Origin: Pseudomonadota bacterium
Lineage (GTDB): Bacteria > Pseudomonadota > Gammaproteobacteria > Burkholderiales > Burkholderiaceae_F
Direction of reading: 5' to 3'
Assembly (NCBI GenBank): GCA_029778535.1
Contig: JAKOQB010000198.1
Location: 1-64,000 of the forward strand
Length of the DNA stretch: 64,000 nucleotides
The position numbers were made by a program, and so were the translations under genes. Under the pieces are notes generated by a model. The model had not been told where the DNA came from, searched no databases, and saw only the letters and a list, made by a program, of their open reading frames with translations. Positions 25,571 through 34,433 of the stretch are shown here, piece by piece. Each line of letters opens with the position of its first letter. Within the stretch, counting starts at the first letter, position 1.

Positions 25571-26763
25571 ACGCGAGAGACGAACTGGCCGCGCTCGAAC
25601 GCGCCAGCGAGCAGTCGCGCCCGCTGCTGCTGACCGGCAATCATGCGTTCGCGTGGGCGGCGCGACTCGCGCGGCCGAAGGTCGTGCCCGTCTATCCGAT
25701 CACGCCGCAGACGCCGGTGCTGGAGCTGATCACCGAATTCCAGGCCGAGGGCCGGTTCGACGCCGAGATCATCACGCCGGAGTCCGAGCACTCGGTGATG
25801 GCGGCGTGCATCCCCGCATCGCTTGCCGGCGTGCGCGTGTTCACCGCGACCGCGTCGCAGGGCCTGCTGCTGATGCACGAGCTGCTGCACTATGCCGCCG
25901 GTGCGCGCGCGCCGATCGTGATGGCCAACATCAACCGCACGGTCGCATCGCCGTGGGCGTTCTGGCCCGACCAGACCGACAGCCTTGCGCAGCGCGACAC
26001 CGGCTGGATCCAGTTCTATTCCGAAAGCGCGCAGGAGTCGCTCGACACCACGCTCGCCGCGTTCAGGATCGCCGAGCGCGTCCTGATTCCAGCGATGATC
26101 AACCACGACGCGTTCTACGTGTCGCATGCGCTCGAGCCGGTGGCGATTCCGGCGCAGGAACTGGTCGACCGCTTCCTGCCGCCGTACGCGCCCGCGCATC
26201 GCCTCGACACGGAAAAGGTCGAGTCGTGGGGCAACGTGGTCACGCAGGACATGTTCTACCGCCATCGGCAGGAGATCGAAGCGGCGATGGCGCAGGTGCC
26301 GCAGCTCGCCGACGAAATCGATCGTGAGTGGGCCGATCTGACCGGCCGCAGCTACGGCGGCGCAGTCGAGCGCTATCGCTGCGACGGTGCGCGGGTCGTG
26401 ATCGTCACCATGGGCTCGATGTGCGGCACCGCGCGCGAGGCGGTCGATGCGCTGCGCGACGCGGGCGAAGCGGTCGGCCTGCTGAAGGTGCGGCTTTTTC
26501 GGCCGCTGCCGGTGCAGGCGTTGCGCGCCGCGCTCGCCGGCGTGCCGGTCGTAGCGGTGCTCGACCGCAATCATTCGCCCGGCGCCGGCGGCGTGCTGCA
26601 TCAGGAACTGCGCGCCGCGCTGTACGGCCTGTGCGACGCGCCGCGCGTGCACGGCTATCTTGCGGGCGTGGGTGGCGTGAACGTCTCGCCGGAGAAGATC
26701 GAGGAGTTCGTACGCCGCGCGCAAAGCTCCGAGCCGAAACCGGAATCCGACTGGGTCCGCTGA
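25567..26763 (+). CDS. padG: 2-oxoacid:acceptor oxidoreductase alpha subunit (phenylglyoxylate dehydrogenase PadG-like)
   Basis: A 398-residue alpha subunit with the pyrimidine-domain signature VVPVYPITPQTPVLELITEF, the ESEHSVMAACIPASLAGVRVFTATASQGLLLMHE stretch where the conserved Glu activates TPP, and the domain-II transketolase-C-like part VVIVTMGSMCGTAREAVDALR. About 43 kDa, matching the alpha subunit of phenylglyoxylate dehydrogenase. It pairs with the beta subunit encoded 2 bases downstream. ATGA overlap with the flavoprotein gene implies fixed stoichiometry. Confidence 0.7.
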   Translation: MNARDELAALERASEQSRPLLLTGNHAFAWAARLARPKVVPVYPITPQTPVLELITEFQAEGRFDAEIITPESEHSVMAACIPASLAGVRVFTATASQGLLLMHELLHYAAGARAPIVMANINRTVASPWAFWPDQTDSLAQRDTGWIQFYSESAQESLDTTLAAFRIAERVLIPAMINHDAFYVSHALEPVAIPAQELVDRFLPPYAPAHRLDTEKVESWGNVVTQDMFYRHRQEIEAAMAQVPQLADEIDREWADLTGRSYGGAVERYRCDGARVVIVTMGSMCGTAREAVDALRDAGEAVGLLKVRLFRPLPVQALRAALAGVPVVAVLDRNHSPGAGGVLHQELRAALYGLCDAPRVHGYLAGVGGVNVSPEKIEEFVRRAQSSEPKPESDWVR

Positions 26764-26764
26764 C

Positions 26765-27655
26765 ATGATCAAGCTCGAACTGCAGGACGAAGCGATGCTG
26801 TGCTCCGGCCACGCGGCCTGCCCCGGCTGCGTCGAGGCGCTGTCGGTGCGCCACATCCTGGCGACGATGGGACCGGACACGATGGCGGTGATTCCGCCGT
26901 CGTGCATGGCGATCATCGCCGGACCGCAGCCGTACAGCTCGCTGAAGATCCCCGTCTACCAGCCCACGCTGGAAGCGAGCGCCGCCGCGGCGAGCGGGCT
27001 GCGGCGCGCGCTCGACGCGCAGGGCAAGCGCGACACGCAGGTGATCGTGCTCGCGGGCGACGGCGGCACGTACGACATCGGCTTTCAGTGCCTGTCGTCG
27101 GCGGCGGAGCGCAACGAGGACTTCATCTACTTCTGCCTCGACAACGAGGGCTACATGAACACCGGCGCGCAGAAGTCCTCGTCGACGCCGCACTACGCGA
27201 GCACGGGTTCCACGCCCGCCGGCAAGACCTCGCGCAAGAAGAACCTGACCGAGATCATGGCCGCGCACGAGGTGCCGTACGTGGCGACCGCGAGCGTCGG
27301 TTTCCTGCCCGACCTGCTCGCCAAGGTGAAGAAGGCGAAGTCGCTGCGCGGCACGCGCATCATCACCCTGCTGATCCCGTGTCTCGACGGCTGGGGCGTG
27401 GCCGACGACATGGGGCTCACCGCCGCGCGCTACGCGGTCGAGTGCGGCGCGTTCCCGCTTTACGAGGTGGAGAACGGCCGCAGGTGGACGCTGAACCAGG
27501 CGCAGCGCACGCGGCCGGTCGGCGAGTACCTGGCGCTGCAGCGGCGCTACCGGCACCTCGCGCCCGCGCAGGTCGAAGCGCTGCAGGACGAGGTCGACGA
27601 AACGTGGCAAAGGCTGGTAGAGAAGGACCGGGCCTCGCGCGGAGCGGTGCAGTGA
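26765..27655 (+). CDS. padI: 2-oxoacid:acceptor oxidoreductase beta (TPP) subunit (phenylglyoxylate dehydrogenase PadI-like)
   Basis: This 296-residue TPP-binding subunit has CSGHAACPGCVEALSVRHIL with the cluster cysteines near the N-terminus, the GDG-N TPP motif as LAGDGGTYDIGFQCLSSA...YFCLDNEGYMNTGAQKSSSTP, and a third-cysteine region at CLDGWG. Size (about 33 kDa) agrees with known beta subunits. It decarboxylates a 2-oxo acid with TPP and transfers the acyl group to CoA. For phenylglyoxylate the product is benzoyl-CoA. It overlaps the next gene by GTGA. Confidence 0.72.
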   Translation: MIKLELQDEAMLCSGHAACPGCVEALSVRHILATMGPDTMAVIPPSCMAIIAGPQPYSSLKIPVYQPTLEASAAAASGLRRALDAQGKRDTQVIVLAGDGGTYDIGFQCLSSAAERNEDFIYFCLDNEGYMNTGAQKSSSTPHYASTGSTPAGKTSRKKNLTEIMAAHEVPYVATASVGFLPDLLAKVKKAKSLRGTRIITLLIPCLDGWGVADDMGLTAARYAVECGAFPLYEVENGRRWTLNQAQRTRPVGEYLALQRRYRHLAPAQVEALQDEVDETWQRLVEKDRASRGAVQ

Positions 27656-29700
27656 AGCCCGACGTCGGGCGGGCCGGCGCAATCCTCGAACGCGCGGCGG
27701 GCGAGGGGCGCGCCGATCTGTCGCCCCCGGAGGTCGCGGCGCTGCTCGTCGCGCTCGGCATCGCGTTCGACGCCGGTACGGGTAAGGCGCCCGTCGAGTT
27801 TCGCGTCGCCCTCGCGAACACGCGCGAATTCGGTCTCGTGCTGTCGGCCGGCGCGGGCGGGCTCGATGCGACGCTCGATGCGCGCAACTTCCAGCGCGAT
27901 CGCGGCGCGGTCCACGCCGCCGCGGAGCTGACCGACGCGGCGGATTTCCTGCGCCTGTTCCGGCGCACGATCGCCCACCAGAGGCTCGCGGCGAGCGGGC
28001 AGCGCCCGGACGCGCAGCTCGAAGCCTGCTTCGGCGCGCTGCTCGCGCTCGCGAAGGCGCACCCGGCCGGTGCTCCGGGCGCGCGCTTCGCGCTGCAGAA
28101 GCTCGAACTCGATTGCGCCGGCGCCGGCAGTTCGCTTGCGGTCACCGCCGCGCAGTGCTCGATCGGCGCGCTTATCGCGCGGCCGCTGCCGCGCCCGATC
28201 CACAAGATCGACAAGCTGCTGCACCCGCAGTCGCTCGGCATCGTCGGCGTGTCGGCCACCGGCATGAACTTCGCGCGCATCATTCTGCGCAACCTCGTCG
28301 GCAGCGGTTATCCGAAGGAACGGATCACGATCCTGAAGCCCGGCGAGACCGAGATCGACGGCGTGCGCTGCACCGGCAGCCTGCGTGCGCTCGACCACAA
28401 GCTCGACCTGCTGATCGTCGCCGTCAATGCGGATGCGGTGTACGGCCTCGTCGACGAGATCATCGAGACCGACAAGGTCGAAGCGGTGATGCTGATCCCC
28501 GGCGGGCTGGGCGAAACACCGAGGAGCCGCGAACCCGCCGCCGCGCTGGCGGCGCGCATCAACGCCGCGCACGGCAAGCCGGGCGGCGGCCCGATCTTCC
28601 TCGGCGCCAACTGCCTGGGCGTCGTGTCGCATCCGGGCTCGTACGACTCGTGGTTCATTCCGCTGGAGCGGCTGCCGAAGCCGAAGAAGAGGCCCGAGCG
28701 CACAGCGGTGATGCTGAGCCAGAGCGGCGCGTTCATGATCACGCGGCTGTCGCACAACCCGTGGCTCGATCCGCGCTACATGCTGGCGGTCGGCAACCAG
28801 ACCGATCTGACGCACGGCGACCTGCTCGCGTACTTCGCGGATCGACCGGAGATCGAGACGATCGGCATCTACATCGAGGGCTTCAAGGACCTCGACGGCC
28901 TGGACTTCGCGCGCGCGGTGCGGGCGGCCGTGCGCAACGGCAAGCAGGTGGTCGTCTACAAGGCGGGGCGCACGGCGCCGGGCGTGCGCGGCGCGCTCGG
29001 ACACACGGCATCGATCGCCGGCAGCTACGCGCTGTTCGAGTCCGTCGTGCGCCACGCCGGCGCGATGATCGCGGACACGGTGACCGACTTCGACGATCTC
29101 TTCTACCTCGCTGGCGCGCTGCACGGCAGGAAGGTCGCAGGCAAGCGGCTGGGCGCGATCAGCGGCGCCGGCTTCGAGGCGGTCAGCATGGCCGACGCGA
29201 TCGACACGGGCAGCTTCGCAATGGAAATGGGTACGCTCGAGCGCGCAACGGTAGATCGAGTCAACGAGATCCTGAAGACCAAGCGGCTCGACGCGCTGGT
29301 CGAAGTGGACAATCCGATCGACATCAATCCCGGCGCCGACGACGAGGCGCACCTTGCGATCGCCGAGGCGTTCCTGCAGGACCCGAACATCGACGCGGTG
29401 GTGGTCGCGCTCGACCCGACCGCGCCCGCGGTGCGCGCGCTCGAGTCGAGCAAGCTCAGGCCCGGCCACGACATCAACGACCCGGCGAGCACGGTGCATC
29501 TGATGCCGCCGCTCGCCGCGCGCAACGACAAGCCGCTGATCGGGGTGATCGATGCCGGCCGGCTCTACGATGAGATGGCGGCGCGCCTGATGGACCAGGG
29601 CGTCTGTATCTTCCGCAACTGCGCGCGCGCCACGACGGCACTGGCGCAGTACGTCGAGGCGCAACGGAATGCCGCCGAACTGGCAAAGGAACCACGATGA
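27652..29700 (+). CDS. ADP-forming acyl-CoA synthetase-like protein with reduced ATP-grasp domain
   Basis: The 682-residue protein has an N-terminal segment (1-185) resembling only the C-terminal part of an ATP-grasp domain (FGLVLSAGAGGLDATL near 65), without the usual glycine-rich nucleotide-binding strand. Then come a CoA-binding Rossmann domain (LLHPQSLGIVGVSATGMNFA, about 190-320) and a succinyl-CoA-ligase-like domain with AVMLSQSGAFM and the phosphorylatable His451 in GALGHTASIAGS. Domain order (ATP-grasp remnant first) differs from the usual alpha-beta order. Coupling to the beta subunit by a GTGA overlap suggests it works on the acyl-CoA made by that complex, conserving energy or regulating the pool, if it is catalytically competent. 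Confidence 0.75.
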   Translation: MKPDVGRAGAILERAAGEGRADLSPPEVAALLVALGIAFDAGTGKAPVEFRVALANTREFGLVLSAGAGGLDATLDARNFQRDRGAVHAAAELTDAADFLRLFRRTIAHQRLAASGQRPDAQLEACFGALLALAKAHPAGAPGARFALQKLELDCAGAGSSLAVTAAQCSIGALIARPLPRPIHKIDKLLHPQSLGIVGVSATGMNFARIILRNLVGSGYPKERITILKPGETEIDGVRCTGSLRALDHKLDLLIVAVNADAVYGLVDEIIETDKVEAVMLIPGGLGETPRSREPAAALAARINAAHGKPGGGPIFLGANCLGVVSHPGSYDSWFIPLERLPKPKKRPERTAVMLSQSGAFMITRLSHNPWLDPRYMLAVGNQTDLTHGDLLAYFADRPEIETIGIYIEGFKDLDGLDFARAVRAAVRNGKQVVVYKAGRTAPGVRGALGHTASIAGSYALFESVVRHAGAMIADTVTDFDDLFYLAGALHGRKVAGKRLGAISGAGFEAVSMADAIDTGSFAMEMGTLERATVDRVNEILKTKRLDALVEVDNPIDINPGADDEAHLAIAEAFLQDPNIDAVVVALDPTAPAVRALESSKLRPGHDINDPASTVHLMPPLAARNDKPLIGVIDAGRLYDEMAARLMDQGVCIFRNCARATTALAQYVEAQRNAAELAKEPR

Positions 29701-30101
29701 GCGAAACACTGAAACCCGGACTCACCCTCACGCGGCGAATCACCGTCGATCGCGACCGCACGATCAGCTTCATGGGCGACGAGTGCCGCGTCTACGCGAC
29801 GCCGCTGATGCTCTACGACATCGAGTTCGCCTGCCGCGACCTGGTGAAAGAGCACCTCGAGCCCGGCAAGGACACCGTCGGCACACGGGTCGAGCTCGAC
29901 CACATCGGCGCCACGCTGCTCGGCATGTGGGTCGAGATCACCGTTCGGCTCTCGAGCGTCGGCGGCAATGCGCTGTCGTTCGACTTCACGGTGCGCGATG
30001 CGGTCGAGGAGGTCGCGCGCGGCAAGCACAACCGCTACATCGTCGGCGTCGAGAAGACTGCGCAGCGGCTGAAGGCGAAGGCGGCGAAGGCGGGCGGCTG
30101 A
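29697..30101 (+). CDS. FlK-like hot-dog thioesterase
   Basis: A 134-residue protein with the fluoroacetyl-CoA thioesterase-like pattern: LKPGLTLTRRITVDRDRTISFM at the start, VYATPLMLYDIEFACRDLVKEHL, DTVGTRVELDHIGATLLGMWVEIT with the active-site His, and a final FDFTVRDAVEEVARGKHNRYIV. It could release acyl groups from CoA adducts that block the preceding oxidoreductase. ATGA overlap with the ADP-forming ligase-like gene places it at the end of the LysR-controlled operon. Confidence 0.8.
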   Translation: MSETLKPGLTLTRRITVDRDRTISFMGDECRVYATPLMLYDIEFACRDLVKEHLEPGKDTVGTRVELDHIGATLLGMWVEITVRLSSVGGNALSFDFTVRDAVEEVARGKHNRYIVGVEKTAQRLKAKAAKAGG

Positions 30102-30253
30102 AGGACGGCTCCGCCGCGGCCGAGCGTTCCGGGGTCGTGAACGTTGACGACGGCTGAGGCAACTCACGCGCAGACCGTCGCCGGCGCCGCGCGTGCTTCC
30201 GCAGTAAGGATTGCGCGCGACGCCGGACTTATCGTCAGCCTGGAGCAACCGCG

Positions 30254-30751
30254 ATGGAGATCTGCCTGGTTTGCGTACGAGTTGCCAACCGCGCCGACGG
30301 CACCGCCCACGCGCGGCGGTGGCACGACGCCGCCGAACTGAGCTACTTCGGGGAGGTGGCCCGGGATCATCCCGTCGTGATGGGCCGCAGGACGTGGGAG
30401 GCTCTGCCGGGCGGCCTGCCCGGCCGGCAGAACATCGTGCTGTCGTCGCAGAAGCTCGCGCCGAAAGGTGCGATCCACTGCGAATCCCTTCCCGAAGCCC
30501 TCACGCTGGTGTCGGTGTTGAAGCCGGCCAGGGTCTTCCTGCTCGGCGGTGCGGGGCTCTTTGCCAAGGCCGGGTCGATCGCCGACCGGCTTTACGTCGC
30601 GCGCATCGGGAGCGACGAGGCGGAGATCGACGAATCCGCACCCGACATCGACCTGCGCCAGTTTGCGCTGGCGGATCGAATCGCGCGCGGCGACGAAGAC
30701 AGGATGCAGATCGTTGTCGAGGAGTACAAGCGACTGCGATCGATGCACTGA
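30254..30751 (+). CDS. Divergent dihydrofolate reductase
   Basis: The 165-residue protein has a DHFR core, HPVVMGRRTWEALPGGLPGRQNIVLSSQ, and the later VFLLGGAGLFAKAGSIADRLYVARI. The N-terminal substrate loop is unusual: in place of the IG-N-LPW-LP-D pattern there is DGTAHARRWHDAAELSYF, with Glu where most bacterial enzymes have Asp27. It should reduce dihydrofolate or a pterin, but the altered loop could change affinity or antifolate response. There is no thyA next to it and it stands alone after the thioesterase. Confidence 0.7.
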   Translation: MEICLVCVRVANRADGTAHARRWHDAAELSYFGEVARDHPVVMGRRTWEALPGGLPGRQNIVLSSQKLAPKGAIHCESLPEALTLVSVLKPARVFLLGGAGLFAKAGSIADRLYVARIGSDEAEIDESAPDIDLRQFALADRIARGDEDRMQIVVEEYKRLRSMH

Positions 30752-31060
30752 TGACCCCGTCGGGGCGGTCTCCACGCAAGGTTTGTCCCGCACAATCGTC
30801 GGAAATTCTTACAACGGCGTCCGCGAGTTCAGTTCAGCCGCGTCCTCCGCCTTGATTCTTGAGGGCGTGTTCGCAGAGGCAGGATTCTTGCTTCGCCAGT
30901 GAGATCGGCCCGCGACAACTCGGCTCGGCCATATCGCCGCAGCGTGAATTCGACGAAGGCCCTGCCGATTTCGCGGCGCAGCGTCGCGCTGCGGAACGCA
31001 GTCGTCACAAGCATCCGCCGCACGTCGGCTCACGCGTGCGGCGACAGTGCGGGAGGTCCC
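30752..31060. other. Intergenic region without supported gene
   Basis: About 310 bases. A minus-strand frame of 64 codons (31023-30829) gives an Arg-rich product with a REIGRAFVEFTLRRYGRAEL stretch. It has no clear ribosome-binding site and no family I recognise, so it is not called. No terminator or repeat stands out. Confidence 0.35.
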
Positions 31061-31240
31061 ATGAAAACGACCCGCCACTCCTGGTTTCCCTACACGCCGA
31101 GTTACCAGACGGACGTGAAGAAGACGTTCGAAAGAGTCCGGCGCCGCCAGAACAAGGAACTGGACAAGGCAACGCCGGCACCCTTGGCGCCCGTCAGCAT
31201 CGCGTCGCTCACCAGGAAGAAGGCCGGCGGCCGACCCTGA
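31061..31240 (+). CDS. Small basic hypothetical protein
   Basis: A 59-residue basic protein: MKTTRHSWFPYTPSYQTDVK, then KTFERVRRRQNKELDKA and a Lys/Arg-rich tail. The ATG at 31061 follows GGGAGGTCCC, a strong and well-spaced Shine-Dalgarno, the best evidence that it is translated. No domain is recognised. It is isolated between DHFR and the convergent GMC gene. Confidence 0.5.
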   Translation: MKTTRHSWFPYTPSYQTDVKKTFERVRRRQNKELDKATPAPLAPVSIASLTRKKAGGRP

Positions 31241-31471
31241 ATCTCAGGAACCGAGCAGCCTCAGGTTCGGCCCCACCGGAACGGGCCGATCGGTCGTCAT
31301 CGCGGCGCAGAACGCCCACCAGCGGCGTTCCTTCAGTGCATGCGTGACGGATCTCAGGGAGATGAACTTCACAAGCGCCTCGCAACTCATCCGTGCCTGA
31401 GTTGCACCTGGCTTTGCGCCGGTTCAACGTCGCTGCAATCGATTGCCTTCGACCGGATCCATGCGGCGCCG

Positions 31472-33115
31472 CTATCCGCCGCGCGGCGCCTTCCGGTCCT
31501 GCCGGATCATCTCCGCCCCGCGCTCCGCGATCATCAGCGTCGGCGAGTTGGTGTTGCCCGACGTGATCGTCGGCATGGTCGACGCGTCGACCACGCGCAG
31601 CCGCTCGATGCCGAGCACGCGCAGGCGCGAATCGACGACCGCCATGCGATCGTCAGCGCGGCCCATCTTGCAGGTGCCGACCGGATGGAAGATCGTGGTG
31701 CCGATGTCGCCGGCGGCGCGCACCAGCTCGGCGTCGCTCTGCACCTGCGGGCCGGGCAGGAACTCGTCGGGCGCGTAGCGCGCCAGCGCCGGCGCCCGCG
31801 CGATGCGGCGCGTCAGGCGCAGCGAGTCGACCGCGACCTTGTGGTCATCCGGTGTGGACAGATAGTCCGGCTGGATCGCGGGCGCGGCGCGCGGATCGGA
31901 GCTCCTGATGCGCACGTGGCCGCGCGAGGTCGGGCGCAGGTTGCACACGCTGGCGGTGAACGCAGGGAACGTGTGCAGCGGATCGCCGAACTTGTCGAGC
32001 GTCAGCGGCTGCACGTGGAATTCGATGTTCGGTGTCGCGTGCTCGGGCGACGATCGGGTGAAGCCGCCCAACTGCGACGGCGCCATCGTCAGCGGGCCGG
32101 TACGGAACAGCGCGTATTCGAGCGCCATCCTCGCCTTGCCGATCCAGCTGTTGGCGAGCCTGTTCAGCGTCAGCACGTTGCGGACCTTGAAGCCCATGCG
32201 CAGCTGCAAATGGTCCTGCAGGTTCTCTCCGACGCCGGGCAGTTCGTGCGCGACCGCGATGCCGCGCTGCGCGAGCAGCGGCGCCGGTCCGATGCCGGAC
32301 AACTGCAGGATCTGCGTGCTGCCGATCGCGCCCGCGGCGAGCACGGTCTCGATGCGCGCCTCGGCGAATTGCGCGGCGCCCCCGCGCTCGAACTCGACGC
32401 CGACCGCGCGCTTGCCGTCGAGGCGCAGCCTGGTCACCAGCGTGTCGGTGACGACGGTCAGGTTCTTGCGGTGCGCGACCGGATGCAGGAACGCCTTCGA
32501 CGAATTGAGCCGCACGCCGCGCCGCTGGTTGACCTCGAACTTGCCCGCGCCTTCGTTGTCGCCGCGGTTGAAATCGTCGGTGAGCGGAATGCCGGTTTCC
32601 GCCATCGCCGCGCGGAACGCGTTCAGGATCTCCCATTCGAGCCGCTGCTGTTCGACGCGCCACTCGCCGCCCGCACCGTGGAAGTCATCGGCGCCGCGCC
32701 AGTAATCCTCGCTGCGCTTGAAGAGCGGCAGCACGCTGTCCCAGTTCCAGCCGGGGTCACCGGTAAGCGCGGCCCATTCGTCGTAGTCGCGCTTCTGTCC
32801 GCGCAGATAGAGCATCGCGTTGATCGACGAGCAGCCGCCGAGCACCTTGCCGCGCGCGTAGATGATCGAGCGGCCGTTGAGGCCGTCGCACGGCTCGGTG
32901 CGGTAGCACCAGTCGGTGCGCGGATTGTTGATGCAGTACAGATACCCGACCGGGATGTGGATCCAGATCCAGTCGTCGCGGCCGCCGGCTTCGATCAGCA
33001 GCACCGACACGTCCGGATCGGCCGACAGGCGATTGGCGAGCAGACAGCCGGCGGTGCCGGCGCCGACGATCACGTAGTCGAAGCCGCCGAACTGTTTCAC
33101 GGTCGAACTGGCCAT
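31472..33115 (-). CDS. GMC-family FAD-dependent alcohol dehydrogenase (choline dehydrogenase-like)
   Basis: This 547-residue flavoprotein has the FAD dinucleotide motif DYVIVGAGTAGCLLANRL, ARGKVLGGCSSINAMLYLRG (GMC signature 1), GAIGSTQILQLSGIGP (signature 2), the catalytic His in FHPVGTCKMG and the C-terminal NTNSPTLMIAERGAEMI. It oxidises primary alcohols to aldehydes, passing electrons to an unknown acceptor; relatives handle aliphatic, aromatic and polyol substrates. ATG 33115 removes an unstructured extension. It is divergent from the GST/VOC pair. Confidence 0.88.
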   Translation of the reverse strand: MASSTVKQFGGFDYVIVGAGTAGCLLANRLSADPDVSVLLIEAGGRDDWIWIHIPVGYLYCINNPRTDWCYRTEPCDGLNGRSIIYARGKVLGGCSSINAMLYLRGQKRDYDEWAALTGDPGWNWDSVLPLFKRSEDYWRGADDFHGAGGEWRVEQQRLEWEILNAFRAAMAETGIPLTDDFNRGDNEGAGKFEVNQRRGVRLNSSKAFLHPVAHRKNLTVVTDTLVTRLRLDGKRAVGVEFERGGAAQFAEARIETVLAAGAIGSTQILQLSGIGPAPLLAQRGIAVAHELPGVGENLQDHLQLRMGFKVRNVLTLNRLANSWIGKARMALEYALFRTGPLTMAPSQLGGFTRSSPEHATPNIEFHVQPLTLDKFGDPLHTFPAFTASVCNLRPTSRGHVRIRSSDPRAAPAIQPDYLSTPDDHKVAVDSLRLTRRIARAPALARYAPDEFLPGPQVQSDAELVRAAGDIGTTIFHPVGTCKMGRADDRMAVVDSRLRVLGIERLRVVDASTMPTITSGNTNSPTLMIAERGAEMIRQDRKAPRGG

Positions 33116-33256
33116 GGCGAGGCGTGCTCCCGAAGGCGCCGCGCATTGTGCGCCCGCCGCGGGTACGACGGCAATGCGGGAGCGCGGCCCGCGTTGTCGC
33201 GCCGCAGCCGCGCGAGTAGCCTCGCCGCGTCGCGCCAACAAGACAGGGAGACAGCG

Positions 33257-33934
33257 ATGAAGCTTTACTACCACCCGGTATCGACGACCAGCCGGCCGAT
33301 CCTGCTGTTCGCGGCCGAAGCCGGCATCGAACTCGAGTACCAGGTCGTCGATCTCTTCACCGGGGAGCAGTACAAGCCCGAGTACGCGCAGGTCAATCCG
33401 AGCTGCCAGGTGCCGGTGCTCGACGACGGCGATTTTCGTCTGACCGAGAGTTCGGCGATCCTGAAGTACCTGGCGGACAAGATCGGATCGCCGGCCTACC
33501 CGAAGGATCCGCGCCGGCGCGCTCGCGTGAACGAGCGGATGGACTGGTTCAACACGGGCTTCTATCGCGACTTCTCGTACGGCTTCGTCTATCCGCAGAT
33601 CTTTCCGTTCATGCGCCGGCCCGACGACAAGGTGCAGGCGGGAACGATCGCCTGGGGGCGGGATAAGGCGTTGTTCTGGCTCAAGGTGCTCGATGGCAGC
33701 CTGCTCGGCGCAGGCAACCGGTACCTCTGTGGCAACGAGACCTCGCTCGCCGACTACCTCGGCGCGATGATGGCCGTCAGCGGCGAGGCGATCGGCATCG
33801 ACTATGCCAACTATCCGAACATTGCGCGCTGGCTCGGCGCGATGAAGGCACTGAAGAACTGGCCGAAGGTCAACGAGGCCTTCTACAAGTACGTGGTCGA
33901 GCCGAACAAGGGCAAGGACTTCCTGCGACTGTGA
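33257..33934 (+). CDS. Glutathione S-transferase (theta/Ure2p-like)
   Basis: A 225-residue GST. The thioredoxin-like N-terminal domain reads KLYYHPVSTTSRPILLFAAEAGIELEYQVVDL, with the conserved cis-Pro and SNAIL-type site as QVPVLDDGDFRLTESSAILKYL. The helical C-terminal domain has the N-capping motif TSLADYLGA. It conjugates or reduces electrophiles with glutathione. AGACAGGGAGACAGCG before the ATG is a good binding site. GTGA overlap couples it to a VOC protein, so the two may act on the same compound. Confidence 0.88.
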   Translation: MKLYYHPVSTTSRPILLFAAEAGIELEYQVVDLFTGEQYKPEYAQVNPSCQVPVLDDGDFRLTESSAILKYLADKIGSPAYPKDPRRRARVNERMDWFNTGFYRDFSYGFVYPQIFPFMRRPDDKVQAGTIAWGRDKALFWLKVLDGSLLGAGNRYLCGNETSLADYLGAMMAVSGEAIGIDYANYPNIARWLGAMKALKNWPKVNEAFYKYVVEPNKGKDFLRL

Positions 33935-34431
33935 GTGCGCCGATGATCAAGGGCCTGCACCACAACGCGTATCGCTGCCGCGACTCCGAGCAAACGCGGC
34001 GCTTCTACGAGGATTTCCTCGGGCTGCCGCTCGCCGGCAGCCTCGAGATCCGCGAAACAAAGACCGGCCGCAAGACATCGGTGCTGCACACGTTCTACCG
34101 CCTTGGCGACGGCTCCTTCCTCGCGTTCTTCGAGGCGCCCGACCTGCCGTTCGAGTTCAAGCCGCAGCACGACTACGACCTGCACATCGCGCTCGAGGTC
34201 GAGCCCGCGGTGCTCGACGAGATGGTCGTCAAGGGCAGGGAGCGCGGCATCGAGACGCGCGGCATCTCCGAGCACGGGTTCGTGCGCTCGATCTACTTCC
34301 GCGACCCGAACGGCTACGTGATCGAACTGACTGCGAAGACGCCGCAGCACGACTCGATGATGGACCCGGCCGCGAACGAGGCGCGCGCGATCCTCGACCG
34401 CTGGCAGGCGGAGAAATCGCGCGCCGGCTGA
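33931..34431 (+). CDS. VOC (glyoxalase/dioxygenase-fold) family protein
   Basis: This 166-residue protein has one complete vicinal-oxygen-chelate unit: IKGLHHNAYRCRDSEQTRRFYEDFLGLPL with the first metal His, YDLHIALEV with the second, and SIYFRDPNGYVIELTAK with the final Glu. It could be a lyase, isomerase or ring-cleaving dioxygenase-like enzyme. The GTG start at 33931 overlaps the GST stop, and an ATG at 33943 is an alternative. Adjacent GST suggests a glutathione adduct substrate. Confidence 0.82.
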   Translation: MSAPMIKGLHHNAYRCRDSEQTRRFYEDFLGLPLAGSLEIRETKTGRKTSVLHTFYRLGDGSFLAFFEAPDLPFEFKPQHDYDLHIALEVEPAVLDEMVVKGRERGIETRGISEHGFVRSIYFRDPNGYVIELTAKTPQHDSMMDPAANEARAILDRWQAEKSRAG

Positions 34432-34433
34432 CG

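Noticed and set aside
27547-29709. A 720-codon minus-strand frame opposite the ADP-forming ligase-like gene
   Set aside because: Shadow frame; the plus-strand protein has intact CoA-binding and His motifs.
30829-31023. A 64-codon Arg-rich minus-strand frame
   Set aside because: No Shine-Dalgarno and no similarity to a known family; left as intergenic.
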